Of a DNA stretch of 64,000 nucleotides, positions 49,891 to 59,552 are shown piece by piece; position 1 is the stretch's first letter; every line of letters starts with the position of its first letter. The DNA is from Pseudomonas fluorescens (lineage in GTDB: Bacteria > Pseudomonadota > Gammaproteobacteria > Pseudomonadales > Pseudomonadaceae): NCBI RefSeq assembly GCF_001623525.1, contig NZ_CP015225.1, forward strand, positions 3,658,001 through 3,722,000, read 5' to 3'. Both the position numbers and the translations under genes were made by a program. A model generated the notes under the pieces. That model was not told where the DNA came from and ran no database searches. It saw only the letters and a program-made list of their open reading frames with translations.

Positions 49891-50976
49891 ATGAACCTAC
49901 GCACCTTCATCCGTCGCTACTGCCTGGATTCCAGGCTCGCCACGAATGCCCTGACCCACCTGCACCGGGCGCTTTCCTCCCTGGTGCGCTACCTGGCGCA
50001 ACAAGGCTTCGACGACAAGTCCTGGCCGGCCACTCGCGACGAAGGTGCCCTGGACCGTCGCCTCCACACCCTGTGCCCAGAGCTGGCCGCCACCGTGTTC
50101 AGCCACGCCCGCGAAGGCATCATCCTCGTCGATCCGTACGGTCGGGTCATCAGCGTCAACGAAGCCTTCACCCGCCTCACCGGTTACGGGCAAGAGGAAG
50201 TGAAGGGCCGGGAGTTGAACTCCCATCGCATGGTGCGTCGGCTCGCGGCGTTTTATGCGCCGATGAAGAATGCGCTGGATTTCCACGGGCATTGGTCCGG
50301 TGAAGTTCAGAGCCATCACAAGGATGGTCGGGAGATGACGTCGCGCATCAGCATCAGTGCCGTGCATGACCGTCACGGTAATGTGCAGCACTATGTGGCG
50401 CTGCTCAGCGACATGACGCAGGTGAAGCAACGCCTTCAGTTACTGGAGCGCGATGCCCGTTATGACGCCCTCACGCAACTGCCCAATCGATTGCTGTTGG
50501 CCGAGCGGATGCGCCAGGCGCTGGGCAAGGCGCGGATTCACCAGCACAAGGTGGCCATTGCGTTCATTGATCTGGACGGGTTCAAGGCGCTTAACGACAG
50601 TTACGGGCATGACTGGGGGGATCGGGTGTTGCAGATTGTCGCGACACGGATCAATGCGACGTTGCGTGAAGGCGATACGTTGGCGCGCCTCGGTGGCGAT
50701 GAATTCGTGGCGGGGCTGGTGGGTTTGCAGGCGGTGGAGGACAGCGAGCCGTTGCTCAAGCGGATGCTGGCGGCGGCCAATGCGCCGATCCTGATTGGCG
50801 CGCAAACGGTGGAGATTGCCGCCAGTATCGGCGTGGCGTTTTTTCCTGAGCATGGGCTGGAAGTCGATGGGCTGATCAGCAAGGCGGACCAGGCGATGTA
50901 CCTGTCGAAAAAGGCCGGCGGCAATCGTCTGGCGTTTTGTCCGACGCGGTTTATTTCGCTCAATAGCGGAGCCTGA
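49891..50976 (+). CDS. PAS-GGDEF diguanylate cyclase
   Basis: 361 residues. A PAS domain (about 65-180, GIILVDPYGRVISVNEAF) precedes a GGDEF domain (about 190-350) with an intact LGGDEF signature (268-272) and RxxD inhibitory site (R259-D262), so it should make c-di-GMP with product inhibition. No membrane helix is seen; the N-terminal ~60 residues are of unknown fold. It is convergent with the TonB receptor gene and overlaps its end by 17 bp. Confidence 0.93.
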   Translation: MNLRTFIRRYCLDSRLATNALTHLHRALSSLVRYLAQQGFDDKSWPATRDEGALDRRLHTLCPELAATVFSHAREGIILVDPYGRVISVNEAFTRLTGYGQEEVKGRELNSHRMVRRLAAFYAPMKNALDFHGHWSGEVQSHHKDGREMTSRISISAVHDRHGNVQHYVALLSDMTQVKQRLQLLERDARYDALTQLPNRLLLAERMRQALGKARIHQHKVAIAFIDLDGFKALNDSYGHDWGDRVLQIVATRINATLREGDTLARLGGDEFVAGLVGLQAVEDSEPLLKRMLAAANAPILIGAQTVEIAASIGVAFFPEHGLEVDGLISKADQAMYLSKKAGGNRLAFCPTRFISLNSGA

Positions 50977-53311
50977 CGGTGGTGCCGAGGGTTCTTTCGC
51001 TGCCGGTCATGACGCCATAGTCACCGGCGCCGAGCAGTGAATAGACGGCGGTGATGTAGTTGCGGTCGAAGACGTTGCGCACCCAGCCCTCCACTTCCCA
51101 GGCGCGGTCCTGGCTGCGCAGGCCCAGACGCAGGTTGGTGAGGCCGTAGCTGGGTTGATAGCTGCCTTCGCCGCCTTCGAGGGTGCCGGAGTAGCCGGTG
51201 CGGAAGCTGTAGTCGATGCCGCTGAAGGCTTCCAGCCCGTAGGGCAGCGGATGGGTGTGGTCGAGGCCGCTGCTGAGGTTCCATTCCGGCGCGTTGTAGA
51301 GCCGGTCGCCGCTGAGGTCGCAGGTCCATTGGCCCGAGGCCGGTGGGCACGGTGCGTTGGGGAAGCTGCGGTAGCGCGCATCGCTCCAGGCCAGGCCCAG
51401 GCGCCCGGTGAGCCGGGGGGTGAGTTGCCAGGCGGAGTCCAGCTCGATGCCGCGCAGGCGAACCTTGCCGACATTGATCAGATTGTCCCGCAGCGGTGGC
51501 GCGAACATGGTCGTCGGCGGGCTGTAGGTAAGCGCCTGGTAGTTGTCGACGTCGGTCTGGTAGACGGCGAGGTCGAGCAATGCGCGCTCGTCCCAGAAGC
51601 GCGTCTTCATGCCCAATTCCAGGGACGTGGCGCGCTCCGGCTCGAAGGTGGGCGCGGTGAACGGGCCGACCACGTCGAAGTTGATGCCGCCGGCCTTGTA
51701 GCCCCGCGACCAGCTGACGTAGCCCATCACCCCATCGCTGAAGCGGTAGCTGGCGCTGAGGAGGCTGGAGACGTTGTTTTCCTTTATCGAATCCTCGCGG
51801 TAATAACCACCACCGAGGGCAATGTCGCGCAGCAACAGTCCACCGGCCTGGAACACCGCAGGCAAACCCGTCAGCGGGGCGAGGTTGCTGACGTCGCGGG
51901 AGATCCAGCCGTCCTTGCGCTCCTGGCTGTAGCGCAGGCCGCCGGTGAGTTCCAGTGGTTCGATCGGGCGCCAGGAAACCTGGCCGAAAATGGCTCGGCT
52001 GTCGCCCTTTTGCTCGCCGTCATAGCGTTGCCGGGCGCCGTCCAGCAGCATCGCCGGCACCTGCTTCGGGTCGGTGAAGGTGATGCCGTAGAGCTTGCGC
52101 AAGGCTTCCAACTGATCGCCGACGAACCAGGACGCGGCGTCCTGGCCAAATTCGGCGTCGATCTCGCGGTCGAGCTGTTGGCGCAGGTAATACAGCCCGG
52201 CCACATAGTCGACGGACGAACCGACCGTGCCGGACAGGCGCCATTCCTGGCTGAACTGCCGGTGGCCCAGCTCGGTTTCGGACTCGGCCACGGACAGCGC
52301 GGTGCTGTCGCTGTCGCGGGTGGCGCGGTAGTCCCAGTCGCGGTAGGCGGTGATGCTGGTCAGGCGCATCGCCTCGTCGAGGTCCCAATTCAATTCCAGT
52401 GAGACACCGTTCTGCAGGGTTTGCGGATGCCCCGGCGCGTCGATGCGTGCCTCACGCTTGTAAGGGTCGGGCTCCGACAATGGATAGCCGAGGAACTGGG
52501 CGCGTTTGCGGGTCTGTTGGCTGTAGTGATTGACCAGCAGAACGTTGCCGGCTTCGTTTTGCTCGGCATAGTCGGCGATCAGGCGGGCGCTGAAGTCCGG
52601 GGTCGGCGTCCACAGCAATTGCCCACGCAGGCCATGGCTGTCGGCGTCGCCGAGGCGGGCGCCGTCTTGCAGGTTTTCCACGGCGCCATCGGTGGCGCTG
52701 TCGAAAACATTGAGTCGGCCAGCCAGCACATCGTCCTGCAACGGCCCGGATACCGTCCCACGATATTCCCGCAGGCCGCGCTCGCCATAGCTGGTTTCGA
52801 GGTTGGCTTCGGGCTCAAAGGTCGGTTGCCGGGTGATGATGTTCAGCGCGCCAGCGGTGGTGTTCTTGCCGAACAAGGTGCCTTGCGGCCCGCGCAGCAC
52901 TTCGATGCGCTCGATGTCCATCAACTCGGTGAAAGCCATGCCCTGGCGCGCCTGGTAGACGCCATCGACGTAGGTGCCAACGCTGCCTTCCAGGCCATCG
53001 TTGTAGGCGGTCGCGCCGAAGCCGCGCAGGCCGAAGCCGGCGTAACGGGCGTCGTGGCCGGAGACCACCAGGCCGGGCACGCGCTGTTGAATGTCTCGAA
53101 GAGAGTGCAGGCCGGCCTCGTCCAGTTGCTCGCCGTAGAGGACGTTGATCGGGATCGGCACGTCTTGCGGGTCTTCCTCGCGGCGGCGAGCGGTGACGGT
53201 GGTGGCGTCGAGCGTGAGGGCGCTGGGCGCCGCTTGTTCGGCCTGGACCGACGCCCAGGGCACCATCGAAAGGCTGCCGAGCAAGAGCAGCCGATGACCC
53301 AAACCCGGCAT
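50960..53311 (-). CDS. TonB-dependent outer membrane receptor
   Basis: 783 residues from the ATG at 53309-53311 (MPGLGHRLLLLGSLSMVPWA), with a signal peptide ending near residue 24. The plug domain has DVPIPINVLYGEQLDEAG and VLRGPQGTLFGKNTTAGALN, then a 22-strand barrel; the C-terminus ends in the aromatic motif TTVRLRY. No N-terminal signalling (STN) domain, so regulation through FecR is not expected. It lies 1 nt downstream of the hybrid kinase gene and is therefore translationally coupled to it. Ligand unknown (siderophore, vitamin or sugar). Confidence 0.92.
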   Translation of the reverse strand: MPGLGHRLLLLGSLSMVPWASVQAEQAAPSALTLDATTVTARRREEDPQDVPIPINVLYGEQLDEAGLHSLRDIQQRVPGLVVSGHDARYAGFGLRGFGATAYNDGLEGSVGTYVDGVYQARQGMAFTELMDIERIEVLRGPQGTLFGKNTTAGALNIITRQPTFEPEANLETSYGERGLREYRGTVSGPLQDDVLAGRLNVFDSATDGAVENLQDGARLGDADSHGLRGQLLWTPTPDFSARLIADYAEQNEAGNVLLVNHYSQQTRKRAQFLGYPLSEPDPYKREARIDAPGHPQTLQNGVSLELNWDLDEAMRLTSITAYRDWDYRATRDSDSTALSVAESETELGHRQFSQEWRLSGTVGSSVDYVAGLYYLRQQLDREIDAEFGQDAASWFVGDQLEALRKLYGITFTDPKQVPAMLLDGARQRYDGEQKGDSRAIFGQVSWRPIEPLELTGGLRYSQERKDGWISRDVSNLAPLTGLPAVFQAGGLLLRDIALGGGYYREDSIKENNVSSLLSASYRFSDGVMGYVSWSRGYKAGGINFDVVGPFTAPTFEPERATSLELGMKTRFWDERALLDLAVYQTDVDNYQALTYSPPTTMFAPPLRDNLINVGKVRLRGIELDSAWQLTPRLTGRLGLAWSDARYRSFPNAPCPPASGQWTCDLSGDRLYNAPEWNLSSGLDHTHPLPYGLEAFSGIDYSFRTGYSGTLEGGEGSYQPSYGLTNLRLGLRSQDRAWEVEGWVRNVFDRNYITAVYSLLGAGDYGVMTGSERTLGTTVRLRY

Positions 53312-53312
53312 G

Positions 53313-55712
53313 CTAGTGCTCCCGAGCCAATGCGCGACGCGTGCTGTCCGGGCAGGCCAGTGCCTTGACCCGCGCCAGCAATTCACGGCTGTCGGCGGGC
53401 TTGAGCAGGACCGCGTCGAAGGCCAGGCCCTCGGGATAATCCTGCGGCCTGCGGGGCGGCACCGCCGAATAGAGCATCACCGGCAGATGGCGCCAACGCT
53501 CGCGCACCTGGCGCAGCAGCGCCCAACCGTCCATGCCGGGCATCATCTGGTCGCTGATCAGCAGGTCGATTGGCTGCTCAGCCAGGCAGGCCAAAGCGTC
53601 TTGACCGTTCGTTGCGATGCTGACATCGAAACCGTAACCGGCCAGCAGGTCGTAGAGCCATTCGCTGTTCTGCTCGACGTCGTCCACCAGCAGAACGTGT
53701 TTACCCTGGCCGTCGAACGGCGTGGCATTGTTGTCGACGATGCCGTTTTCCAGGTCGTGTTCTTGGGCGCAATTCAATTGCAGGCGAAAGCTGAAGTGGC
53801 TGCCCTGCCCGGTGGCTTGGGGTTCGAGGCGGCTGTCCATGCGTTCCAGCAGTTGCGTGACGATGGACAGACCCAGCCCGCTGCCTTCATAGCGCTGGGC
53901 ATTGCGGCCGCGACGGAACGGTTGCAGCAGTTGTTCGAATTCTTGCGGGTCGATGCCGATGCCGGTGTCGATTACGCTAAAGCGCAGTTCCACGGTATCT
54001 GTGGTCGCGCCCGGGGCCCAATCCACTTCGAAGCGGATCTGGCCGTTGAGGGTGAATTTCGCCGCGTTCGCCAGCAGGTTCATGAGCACCTGCCGAAGGC
54101 GTTTGAAGTCGGCCTCCACCAGTGGCGGCAGGTCGTCTGCCAGCACAGCTTCGAAGGTGTTGCCCTGGCGTGCGGCGAGAAAGCCCGCTTCGCCTGCTAT
54201 CTCGTTGAGGAACCCGTATAGGTAGCCCGGCGCGAGGGTCAGCTGCATTTGCTCCAGCTCGCCACGGGAAAACTCGAGCATCTCATCGATCAGTTCCAGT
54301 TGCTGGCGGGCGTTGCGCTCGATGGTCGCTTGATAGTCGCGGTTGGGCCCGGCGTGCAACAGACGCGCATAGTCGATGATGCGCACCAGCGGCGAGCGCA
54401 GGTCGTGGCTGATGCGCGCCATCAACGCGCTGCGGGCCGCCAGGGAGTCGCGCAACTGCGACGTGCGCAGCGCCACGGTGCTTTCCAGGCGTTCGTGCTC
54501 GGCCTGGCGCTGTTGTTCGAGGGTGGCCAGGGCGTGTTTTTCGCGGTTGCGGCTGCGGGCCACTTCCATGATCAACGTGCACACCAGCAACGCCACGCCT
54601 GGCAGTGTGGACGATAAGCTGTATTTGCTTTGGGGCGACTGCCAGGGCAATTGCTCCTGGGGGAAAAGCATCCGCATCAGCAATTGTGCAAGCAAGAGCC
54701 CCGACACCAGCCAGGCCAGCCAGCTGTAGCTCAGTCGTCTGCGCCAGGCCATGAACAGCGTGACGAGCAGCACCCCGTAGAAACTCATGAGGGATATCTG
54801 GACGACCTGCGCGCCCTGGACGGAATCGACTTTTAGCCACCAGAGCCGGCCGAGCACACACCCCGACAGCGGCAGCCAATAGCTCCAGCCAATGACTTTG
54901 GGCAATGCGGACACCTGCAACAGCACGCGGAAGTAGGCGAGAAACAGGACGAACGAGATTGCGCTGGCGCAGGTCAGCAGCTCCCGGGTCCAGCCCAGCG
55001 CGGTGGGCCAGTAGATCAGGTAGCCGTTGAGGATGCAGGTCAGCAGGATATAGCTCAGGACCGCGCCCGCATTCACGCTCAGCAATCGGGAGCGCAGGAT
55101 CCAGCCGACGATGAAGCCGAACGGCACGACCAGCAGGACGATGCCGAGGGCGAGCCCGTCGCTCAGGTAAGTCTGTTGCTGACTGCGCAGCAGCGCCGGT
55201 TCGGACCACAGTTCCGGCTCCAGCAACAGCTGGAAATGGCTCGTCACGCGGACGAACACCGTGACGCTCTCCCCCGCCGCCAGCGAGACCGGGAACGCCG
55301 GTTGGCGCGCCGCCGGTTGGGGCCATTCGGCCAAGGGATAGACGCCTCCGGCGTGGGCATCACGCCAGCGCCCGGCTGAAGATTGATAGACGCGGATGTC
55401 GTCCAGGCGCGGCGCCCCGACCACCAGCAAGCGCGAACACGCCGCATCGCTGGAATTGGTGAGGTGCCATTTCAACCAGAAGGCGGAGCGGCTGTAACCT
55501 TGGCTCGGCCAGCGCGGGGTTGCGGGGTTGAAATGGGTGTCGGGCAGTCGGGCGACTTCTTCGAGGCTCAAGTGGGCCTGGGCGTCTTCGAAAATCTGCG
55601 CCGCAGGCATCAGGTCCAGACGGTCAGCCCGGCACAGCTCCACGGGCGCGGCGTGTAGCAGCCCGGCGGACAACAAGGCAATCGTCAGCACCAGGAACTG
55701 TAGGAGCCGCAT
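53313..55712 (-). CDS. 7TMR-DISM hybrid sensor histidine kinase
   Basis: 799 residues. Signal peptide, periplasmic 7TMR-DISM extracellular domain (about 30-180), seven membrane segments (about 185-385), HisKA (H436 in ARISHDLRSPLVRI), HATPase (NLLANAAKFT, DTGIGID, GSGLGLSIV) and a C-terminal receiver with phosphoacceptor D721 in LLISDQMMPGMDGW. DISM domains are thought to bind carbohydrates or other small ligands. TGATG overlap with the upstream response-regulator gene shows the three form one operon. Confidence 0.94.
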   Translation of the reverse strand: MRLLQFLVLTIALLSAGLLHAAPVELCRADRLDLMPAAQIFEDAQAHLSLEEVARLPDTHFNPATPRWPSQGYSRSAFWLKWHLTNSSDAACSRLLVVGAPRLDDIRVYQSSAGRWRDAHAGGVYPLAEWPQPAARQPAFPVSLAAGESVTVFVRVTSHFQLLLEPELWSEPALLRSQQQTYLSDGLALGIVLLVVPFGFIVGWILRSRLLSVNAGAVLSYILLTCILNGYLIYWPTALGWTRELLTCASAISFVLFLAYFRVLLQVSALPKVIGWSYWLPLSGCVLGRLWWLKVDSVQGAQVVQISLMSFYGVLLVTLFMAWRRRLSYSWLAWLVSGLLLAQLLMRMLFPQEQLPWQSPQSKYSLSSTLPGVALLVCTLIMEVARSRNREKHALATLEQQRQAEHERLESTVALRTSQLRDSLAARSALMARISHDLRSPLVRIIDYARLLHAGPNRDYQATIERNARQQLELIDEMLEFSRGELEQMQLTLAPGYLYGFLNEIAGEAGFLAARQGNTFEAVLADDLPPLVEADFKRLRQVLMNLLANAAKFTLNGQIRFEVDWAPGATTDTVELRFSVIDTGIGIDPQEFEQLLQPFRRGRNAQRYEGSGLGLSIVTQLLERMDSRLEPQATGQGSHFSFRLQLNCAQEHDLENGIVDNNATPFDGQGKHVLLVDDVEQNSEWLYDLLAGYGFDVSIATNGQDALACLAEQPIDLLISDQMMPGMDGWALLRQVRERWRHLPVMLYSAVPPRRPQDYPEGLAFDAVLLKPADSRELLARVKALACPDSTRRALAREH

Positions 55713-56548
55713 CAGGCGCGCCCGACCGACTCTGCATCAACGAGGCCCAGGGTCTGCTGGCGAAACTGGCTGGGCGTCATGCCGATTCGCTGTCGAAACG
55801 CCGTAGTGAAGTTGCAGGCATTGCGAAAGCCCACCACTTCGGCGACGTCCTGCACGCTCATGGCGCTTTCGGAGAGCAGTTCCTGGCCGCGCCGCAATCG
55901 CGCGTCGCGAATGTAGGCAAACACGGTCATCCCCAGGTGTTCGCGGAAAATGGCGGAGAGGCGCTTTTCATGAGTGCCGACTTTTTGCGCAAGCATGCCC
56001 AGGGACGGGATGTCGTCCAGCTGGTTTTCGATCAGTCGCATCGCGGCGCGCAGCACGATTTCATCGCCTTGCGGTTCCGGATCGGCCGGGTTGTCCGCAA
56101 TGGCCGGCGGCGCTCGCCAGGTCAATTGCAGATGGATCCTGATGCGCGCCAGGACTTCCTCGGGGGCGCAGGATTTGGGGATGTAGTCCACCGCGCCCAC
56201 GGTCAACCCTTCCAACCGCTCCAACGACGTATTGGCCGAGGACAGAAACAGGATCGGGGTATGCCGGGTGGCCGGTGCCTCGCGTAACAACCGGCACAGG
56301 CTGAAGCCGTCCATTTGCGGCATGTGCACATCCAGGACGATCAGGTCGGGACGCAGGGCAAGGGCGCGTTGATAACCCTGGTAGGCATCGCTGGCCAGGG
56401 AAATGCGCCAGGGCTGGGTCTTCAACAGGATGAGCGTGGCGCGAATGTCTTCGGGGACATCGTCGATCAGCAGAATATGCGGCAACGGCTCGGACGCCGC
56501 CGCGCCTGCCGCCGTCAATACCTGCCTTTCGTATCGTCCGTTGTCCAT
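55712..56548 (-). CDS. response regulator with AraC-type DNA-binding domain
   Basis: 278 residues: a receiver (about 24-145; phosphoacceptor D73 in LIVLDVHMPQMDGF) and a C-terminal AraC helix-turn-helix pair (about 165-270, SMSVQDVAEVVGFRNACNFT). Such regulators often autoregulate and activate the adjacent receptor. It is the first gene of the operon RR-kinase-receptor. Confidence 0.93.
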   Translation of the reverse strand: MDNGRYERQVLTAAGAAASEPLPHILLIDDVPEDIRATLILLKTQPWRISLASDAYQGYQRALALRPDLIVLDVHMPQMDGFSLCRLLREAPATRHTPILFLSSANTSLERLEGLTVGAVDYIPKSCAPEEVLARIRIHLQLTWRAPPAIADNPADPEPQGDEIVLRAAMRLIENQLDDIPSLGMLAQKVGTHEKRLSAIFREHLGMTVFAYIRDARLRRGQELLSESAMSVQDVAEVVGFRNACNFTTAFRQRIGMTPSQFRQQTLGLVDAESVGRA

Positions 56549-57020
56549 TCGCCAGGTCTCTTTTTGTGTTTAGCCAGGTCGCTGTCGCGCAATTGCCAAG
56601 TGAGGAAGCACGTTTCGGGCCGGCAACAAACCGATATAGCGGCAGATCAAATGAGAACTGAAGCTATCAAATTCTTAATCGGCGATAAATGGTCGTCTCG
56701 TCCGAGGCGTCCATTGATACGCAAGGGCCTTGGCGAGGCGTAGAGGCATGTGGCGAGGGATGGCAAACAAGAAGTGGCTGCACCTGGACATCAGCCCAGG
56801 CGAGCTTTGACAGCGAACAACAGGCGAGACGGCCAACGCGGTGGACGCTGTTCACCCGTGGCGAGGGAGCTTGCTCCCGCTGGGCTGCGAAGCGGCCCCC
56901 AAACCAGACAACTCGGTGTACCAGATAGATTGAGTTCACTGCTTTGGGGCTGCTGCGCAGCCCAGCGGGAGCAAGCTCCCTGCCACGGGTTGTTGAGCTC
57001 CTTAAATGCGCGGTAATCGA

Positions 57021-57110
57021 TCAGAACGAGTAACCGATCTGCGCGAGCAGTTGCGGGTTTTCCTGGCGCGTGTCGCTCTGCGCTTCGCCGCTGGAGTGAC
57101 GCCAAGCGAC
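57021..57110 (-). pseudogene. duplicated tpsB 3' tail, copy 1
   Basis: Encodes VAWRHSSGEAQSDTRQENPQ then LLAQIGYSF and TGA, the last ~29 residues of TpsB with G-to-S and Q-to-S changes. No upstream coding part is present. Confidence 0.88.
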
Positions 57111-57277
57111 TCTGTGGCGAGGGAGCTTGCTCCCGCTGGGCTGCGAAGCGGCCCCCAAACCAGACAACTCGGTGTACCAGATAGATTGAGTTCACTGCTT
57201 TGGGGCTGCTGCGCAGCCCAGCGGGAGCAAGCTCCCTCGCCACGGGTTGTTGAGTTCCTTAAATGCGCGGTAATCGA

Positions 57278-57367
57278 TCAGAACGAGTAACCGATCTGCG
57301 CGAGCAGTTGCGGGTTTTCCTGGCGCGTATCGCTCTGCGCTTCGCCGCCGGAGTGACGCCAGGCGAC
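57278..57367 (-). pseudogene. duplicated tpsB 3' tail, copy 2
   Basis: As copy 1 but with HSGGEAQ as in the real gene; ends GYSF with TGA. Confidence 0.88.
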
Positions 57368-57534
57368 CCTGTGGCGAGGGAGCTTGCTCCCGCTGGGCTG
57401 CGAAGCGGCCCCCAAACCAGACAACTCGGTGTACCAGATAGATTGAGTTCACTGCTTTGGGGCTGCTGCGCAGCCCAGCGGGAGCAAGCTCCCTCGCCAC
57501 GGGTTGTTGAGCTCCTTAAATGCGCGGTAATCGA

Positions 57535-57624
57535 TTAGAACTGGTAACCGATCTGCGCGAGCAGTTGCGGGTTTTCCTGGCGCGTATCGCTCTGCGCTTC
57601 GCCGCCGGAGTGACGCCAGGCGAC
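57535..57624 (-). pseudogene. duplicated tpsB 3' tail, copy 3
   Basis: Identical by eye to the true tpsB end, including GYQF and TAA. Confidence 0.88.
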
Positions 57625-57791
57625 CCTGTGGCGAGGGAGCTTGCTCCCGCTGGGCTGCGAAGCGGCCCCCAAACCAGACAACTCGGTGTACCAGATAGAT
57701 TGAGTTCACTGCTTTGGGGCTGCTGCGCAGCCCAGCGGGAGCAAGCTCCCTCGCCACGGGTTGTTGAGTTCCTTAAATGCGCGGTAATCGA

Positions 57792-59456
57792 TTAGAACTG
57801 GTAACCGATCTGCGCGAGCAGTTGCGGGTTTTCCTGGCGCGTATCGCTCTGCGCTTCGCCGCCGGAGTGACGCCAGGCGACTGTTGCGTCGAAGGAGAGT
57901 TGGCCGTATTGAGCGCGCAGGCCCACACCGCCGCCGGAGATGCTGCGGGTGTTTTCCTCATCGGCCCACTCGTTGTGGTTGATGCGCACCTTGCCGGCGT
58001 CCCAGAACAGGTAGGGCGTGAGCTTGTCGATTGGGTAACGAAGCTCGATCTGGGTCAGCATGCCTTCGTCGCCCGAACCTTCGCTTTGCGGATAAGCCCG
58101 TACGCCATCGATGCCGCCGAGGCTGAAGTCCTCGGAGGAGTCGAGGTTGTCGTTGCTCCACTGGCCGAGGAAACGGGCGAAGAGCGTGAAGTTGGCCGGC
58201 AGCGCTTGCAGACGGGCGAGGTCGACGTTCACTTTGCTGAAGTTGCCCTCGGTCTGGGCGGTCTGGCGGTCGCCCTCGCGCAGGGCCGAATCCAGTTTCA
58301 GGTCACCGTAGGTCAGCGTCGCGCCGCCGTAGGTGATGCCGCCGCCCAATACCGTGTCCCTCACGTCAAATTGCAAACTGATGGGCAGCGTGTTGCTGCT
58401 TTTTTCAAAACTGAGGCCCAGCACTTCGTACTTATCCTCGAGCTCCTTGTGCTGGTACTGCCCAGCCAACATGAGGTTCGCCTGGTTGCTGCGCAGGAGC
58501 GGGTAGCTCAAGCCGATGCTGCTGACCTCAGCGGTACCGGTGGCCCCCAGGTCGGCGAATTCCGCGCCCAGGTCATAGGCGCTCTGGGCATAACCCACGT
58601 TGCCACGCAGGCCAGAGGTGCCCAATGGCATCGAGTAGCCGAGGCTGCCGAAATACAAGTCTTCATCGGTGGCCATCACCGCGGCGCTGAGCCGGTCGCC
58701 CAGCATCAGCGGGCTGTTCCAGTCGCCTTGTACCGTCAGGCGATTGCGCCCCGAATAACGATTGCCATGGTTGTCCAGGGTGGCCTTGCCCTCGAAGGCC
58801 TCGGTCTTGCTCACTTTGGCATCGAGATCGCCCGTGCCGAGTGCCTCACCTGGCCGGATCACCGGACGAACAGCCACGCCCGGCAAGTCCGAAAGCACCA
58901 ATATGCTGCGCTCCAGCCGATCACGCTCGATCACGTCGCCCGGTTGCAGGTCACCCAGGAACGGCTGCGCCTGCGCGGCCAGTTTCGCATCGTCGTTGGT
59001 GGCGGTGACCTTCCCATAACGGCCTTCGATCACCGCGATGGTCAGTTCCCCGTTGGCCATGCGTTGGGCCGGCAAATAGGCACGTGCGAACGGGTAACCC
59101 TGCTCACGGTAATAAAGCGTGACCTGCCGGGCCACTTCCCGCAGCTCGTCCAGGTCATGGGCTCGACCGATAGCCGGGGCGACGACACGTTGCAGGCTGG
59201 CCTCGTCGATGCGCGTGTTGTCGGTGAAATGGACGGCGTTGAGCTGGACCTTGGCGCCGCCGACTTTTTCCTGCTCTGGTTGTGGTGCGTCTATATCCAG
59301 GCGAATGCTTTGCGGCAATTCCTGCTGCGGAATCGGCAGTTCCTGCAGGATACGGCCGGCGTCGGGGATCGGGCGCGCCGGCAGGGTCGCCGCCCAAGCC
59401 GGGGAGGTGGACAACAACGCCAGACCAGCCGCGCAGGACATCAGTTTGTTATGCAT
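57792..59456 (-). CDS. two-partner secretion outer membrane transporter (ShlB/FhaC family)
   Basis: 554 residues. Signal peptide (cleavage near AWAA, residue ~22), a POTRA domain pair (about 65-215, KVQLNAVHFTDNTRIDEASL), and a 16-strand ShlB barrel with the family motif VRAYPQSEGSGDEG. Ends in an OMP signature QIGYQF. It should export the TpsA protein encoded 97 bp upstream. Downstream lie tandem duplicates of its 3' end. Confidence 0.94.
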   Translation of the reverse strand: MHNKLMSCAAGLALLSTSPAWAATLPARPIPDAGRILQELPIPQQELPQSIRLDIDAPQPEQEKVGGAKVQLNAVHFTDNTRIDEASLQRVVAPAIGRAHDLDELREVARQVTLYYREQGYPFARAYLPAQRMANGELTIAVIEGRYGKVTATNDDAKLAAQAQPFLGDLQPGDVIERDRLERSILVLSDLPGVAVRPVIRPGEALGTGDLDAKVSKTEAFEGKATLDNHGNRYSGRNRLTVQGDWNSPLMLGDRLSAAVMATDEDLYFGSLGYSMPLGTSGLRGNVGYAQSAYDLGAEFADLGATGTAEVSSIGLSYPLLRSNQANLMLAGQYQHKELEDKYEVLGLSFEKSSNTLPISLQFDVRDTVLGGGITYGGATLTYGDLKLDSALREGDRQTAQTEGNFSKVNVDLARLQALPANFTLFARFLGQWSNDNLDSSEDFSLGGIDGVRAYPQSEGSGDEGMLTQIELRYPIDKLTPYLFWDAGKVRINHNEWADEENTRSISGGGVGLRAQYGQLSFDATVAWRHSGGEAQSDTRQENPQLLAQIGYQF

Positions 59457-59552
59457 GGAATCAATCTCGAATAATTCGGGTTGCCTGAGCCCTTGGCCAC
59501 GTCCGGGGACGTGGCCAAGGGTTCCTTCAAATGAAAAGGTGGATGTCAGGGA

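Larger units (their letters stand above)
56858..57791. repeat. 257-bp tandem array of REPINs and tpsB 3'-end fragments
   Basis: Four REPINs (56858-56986, 57114-57243, 57371-57500, 57628-57757), each GTGGCGAGGG...CCCTCGCCAC with the same internal sequence (CAGACAACTCGGTGTACCAG). The first has lost a base in its right end. Between them are three ~90-bp copies of the end of tpsB, followed by the true gene end at 57792. Period exactly 257 bp for the last three. Confidence 0.92.

Noticed and set aside
57006-57795. Small plus-strand frames starting ATGCGCGGTAATCGAT in each 257-bp unit
   Set aside because: They cross a REPIN and the antisense of the tpsB tail, so they are not independent genes.
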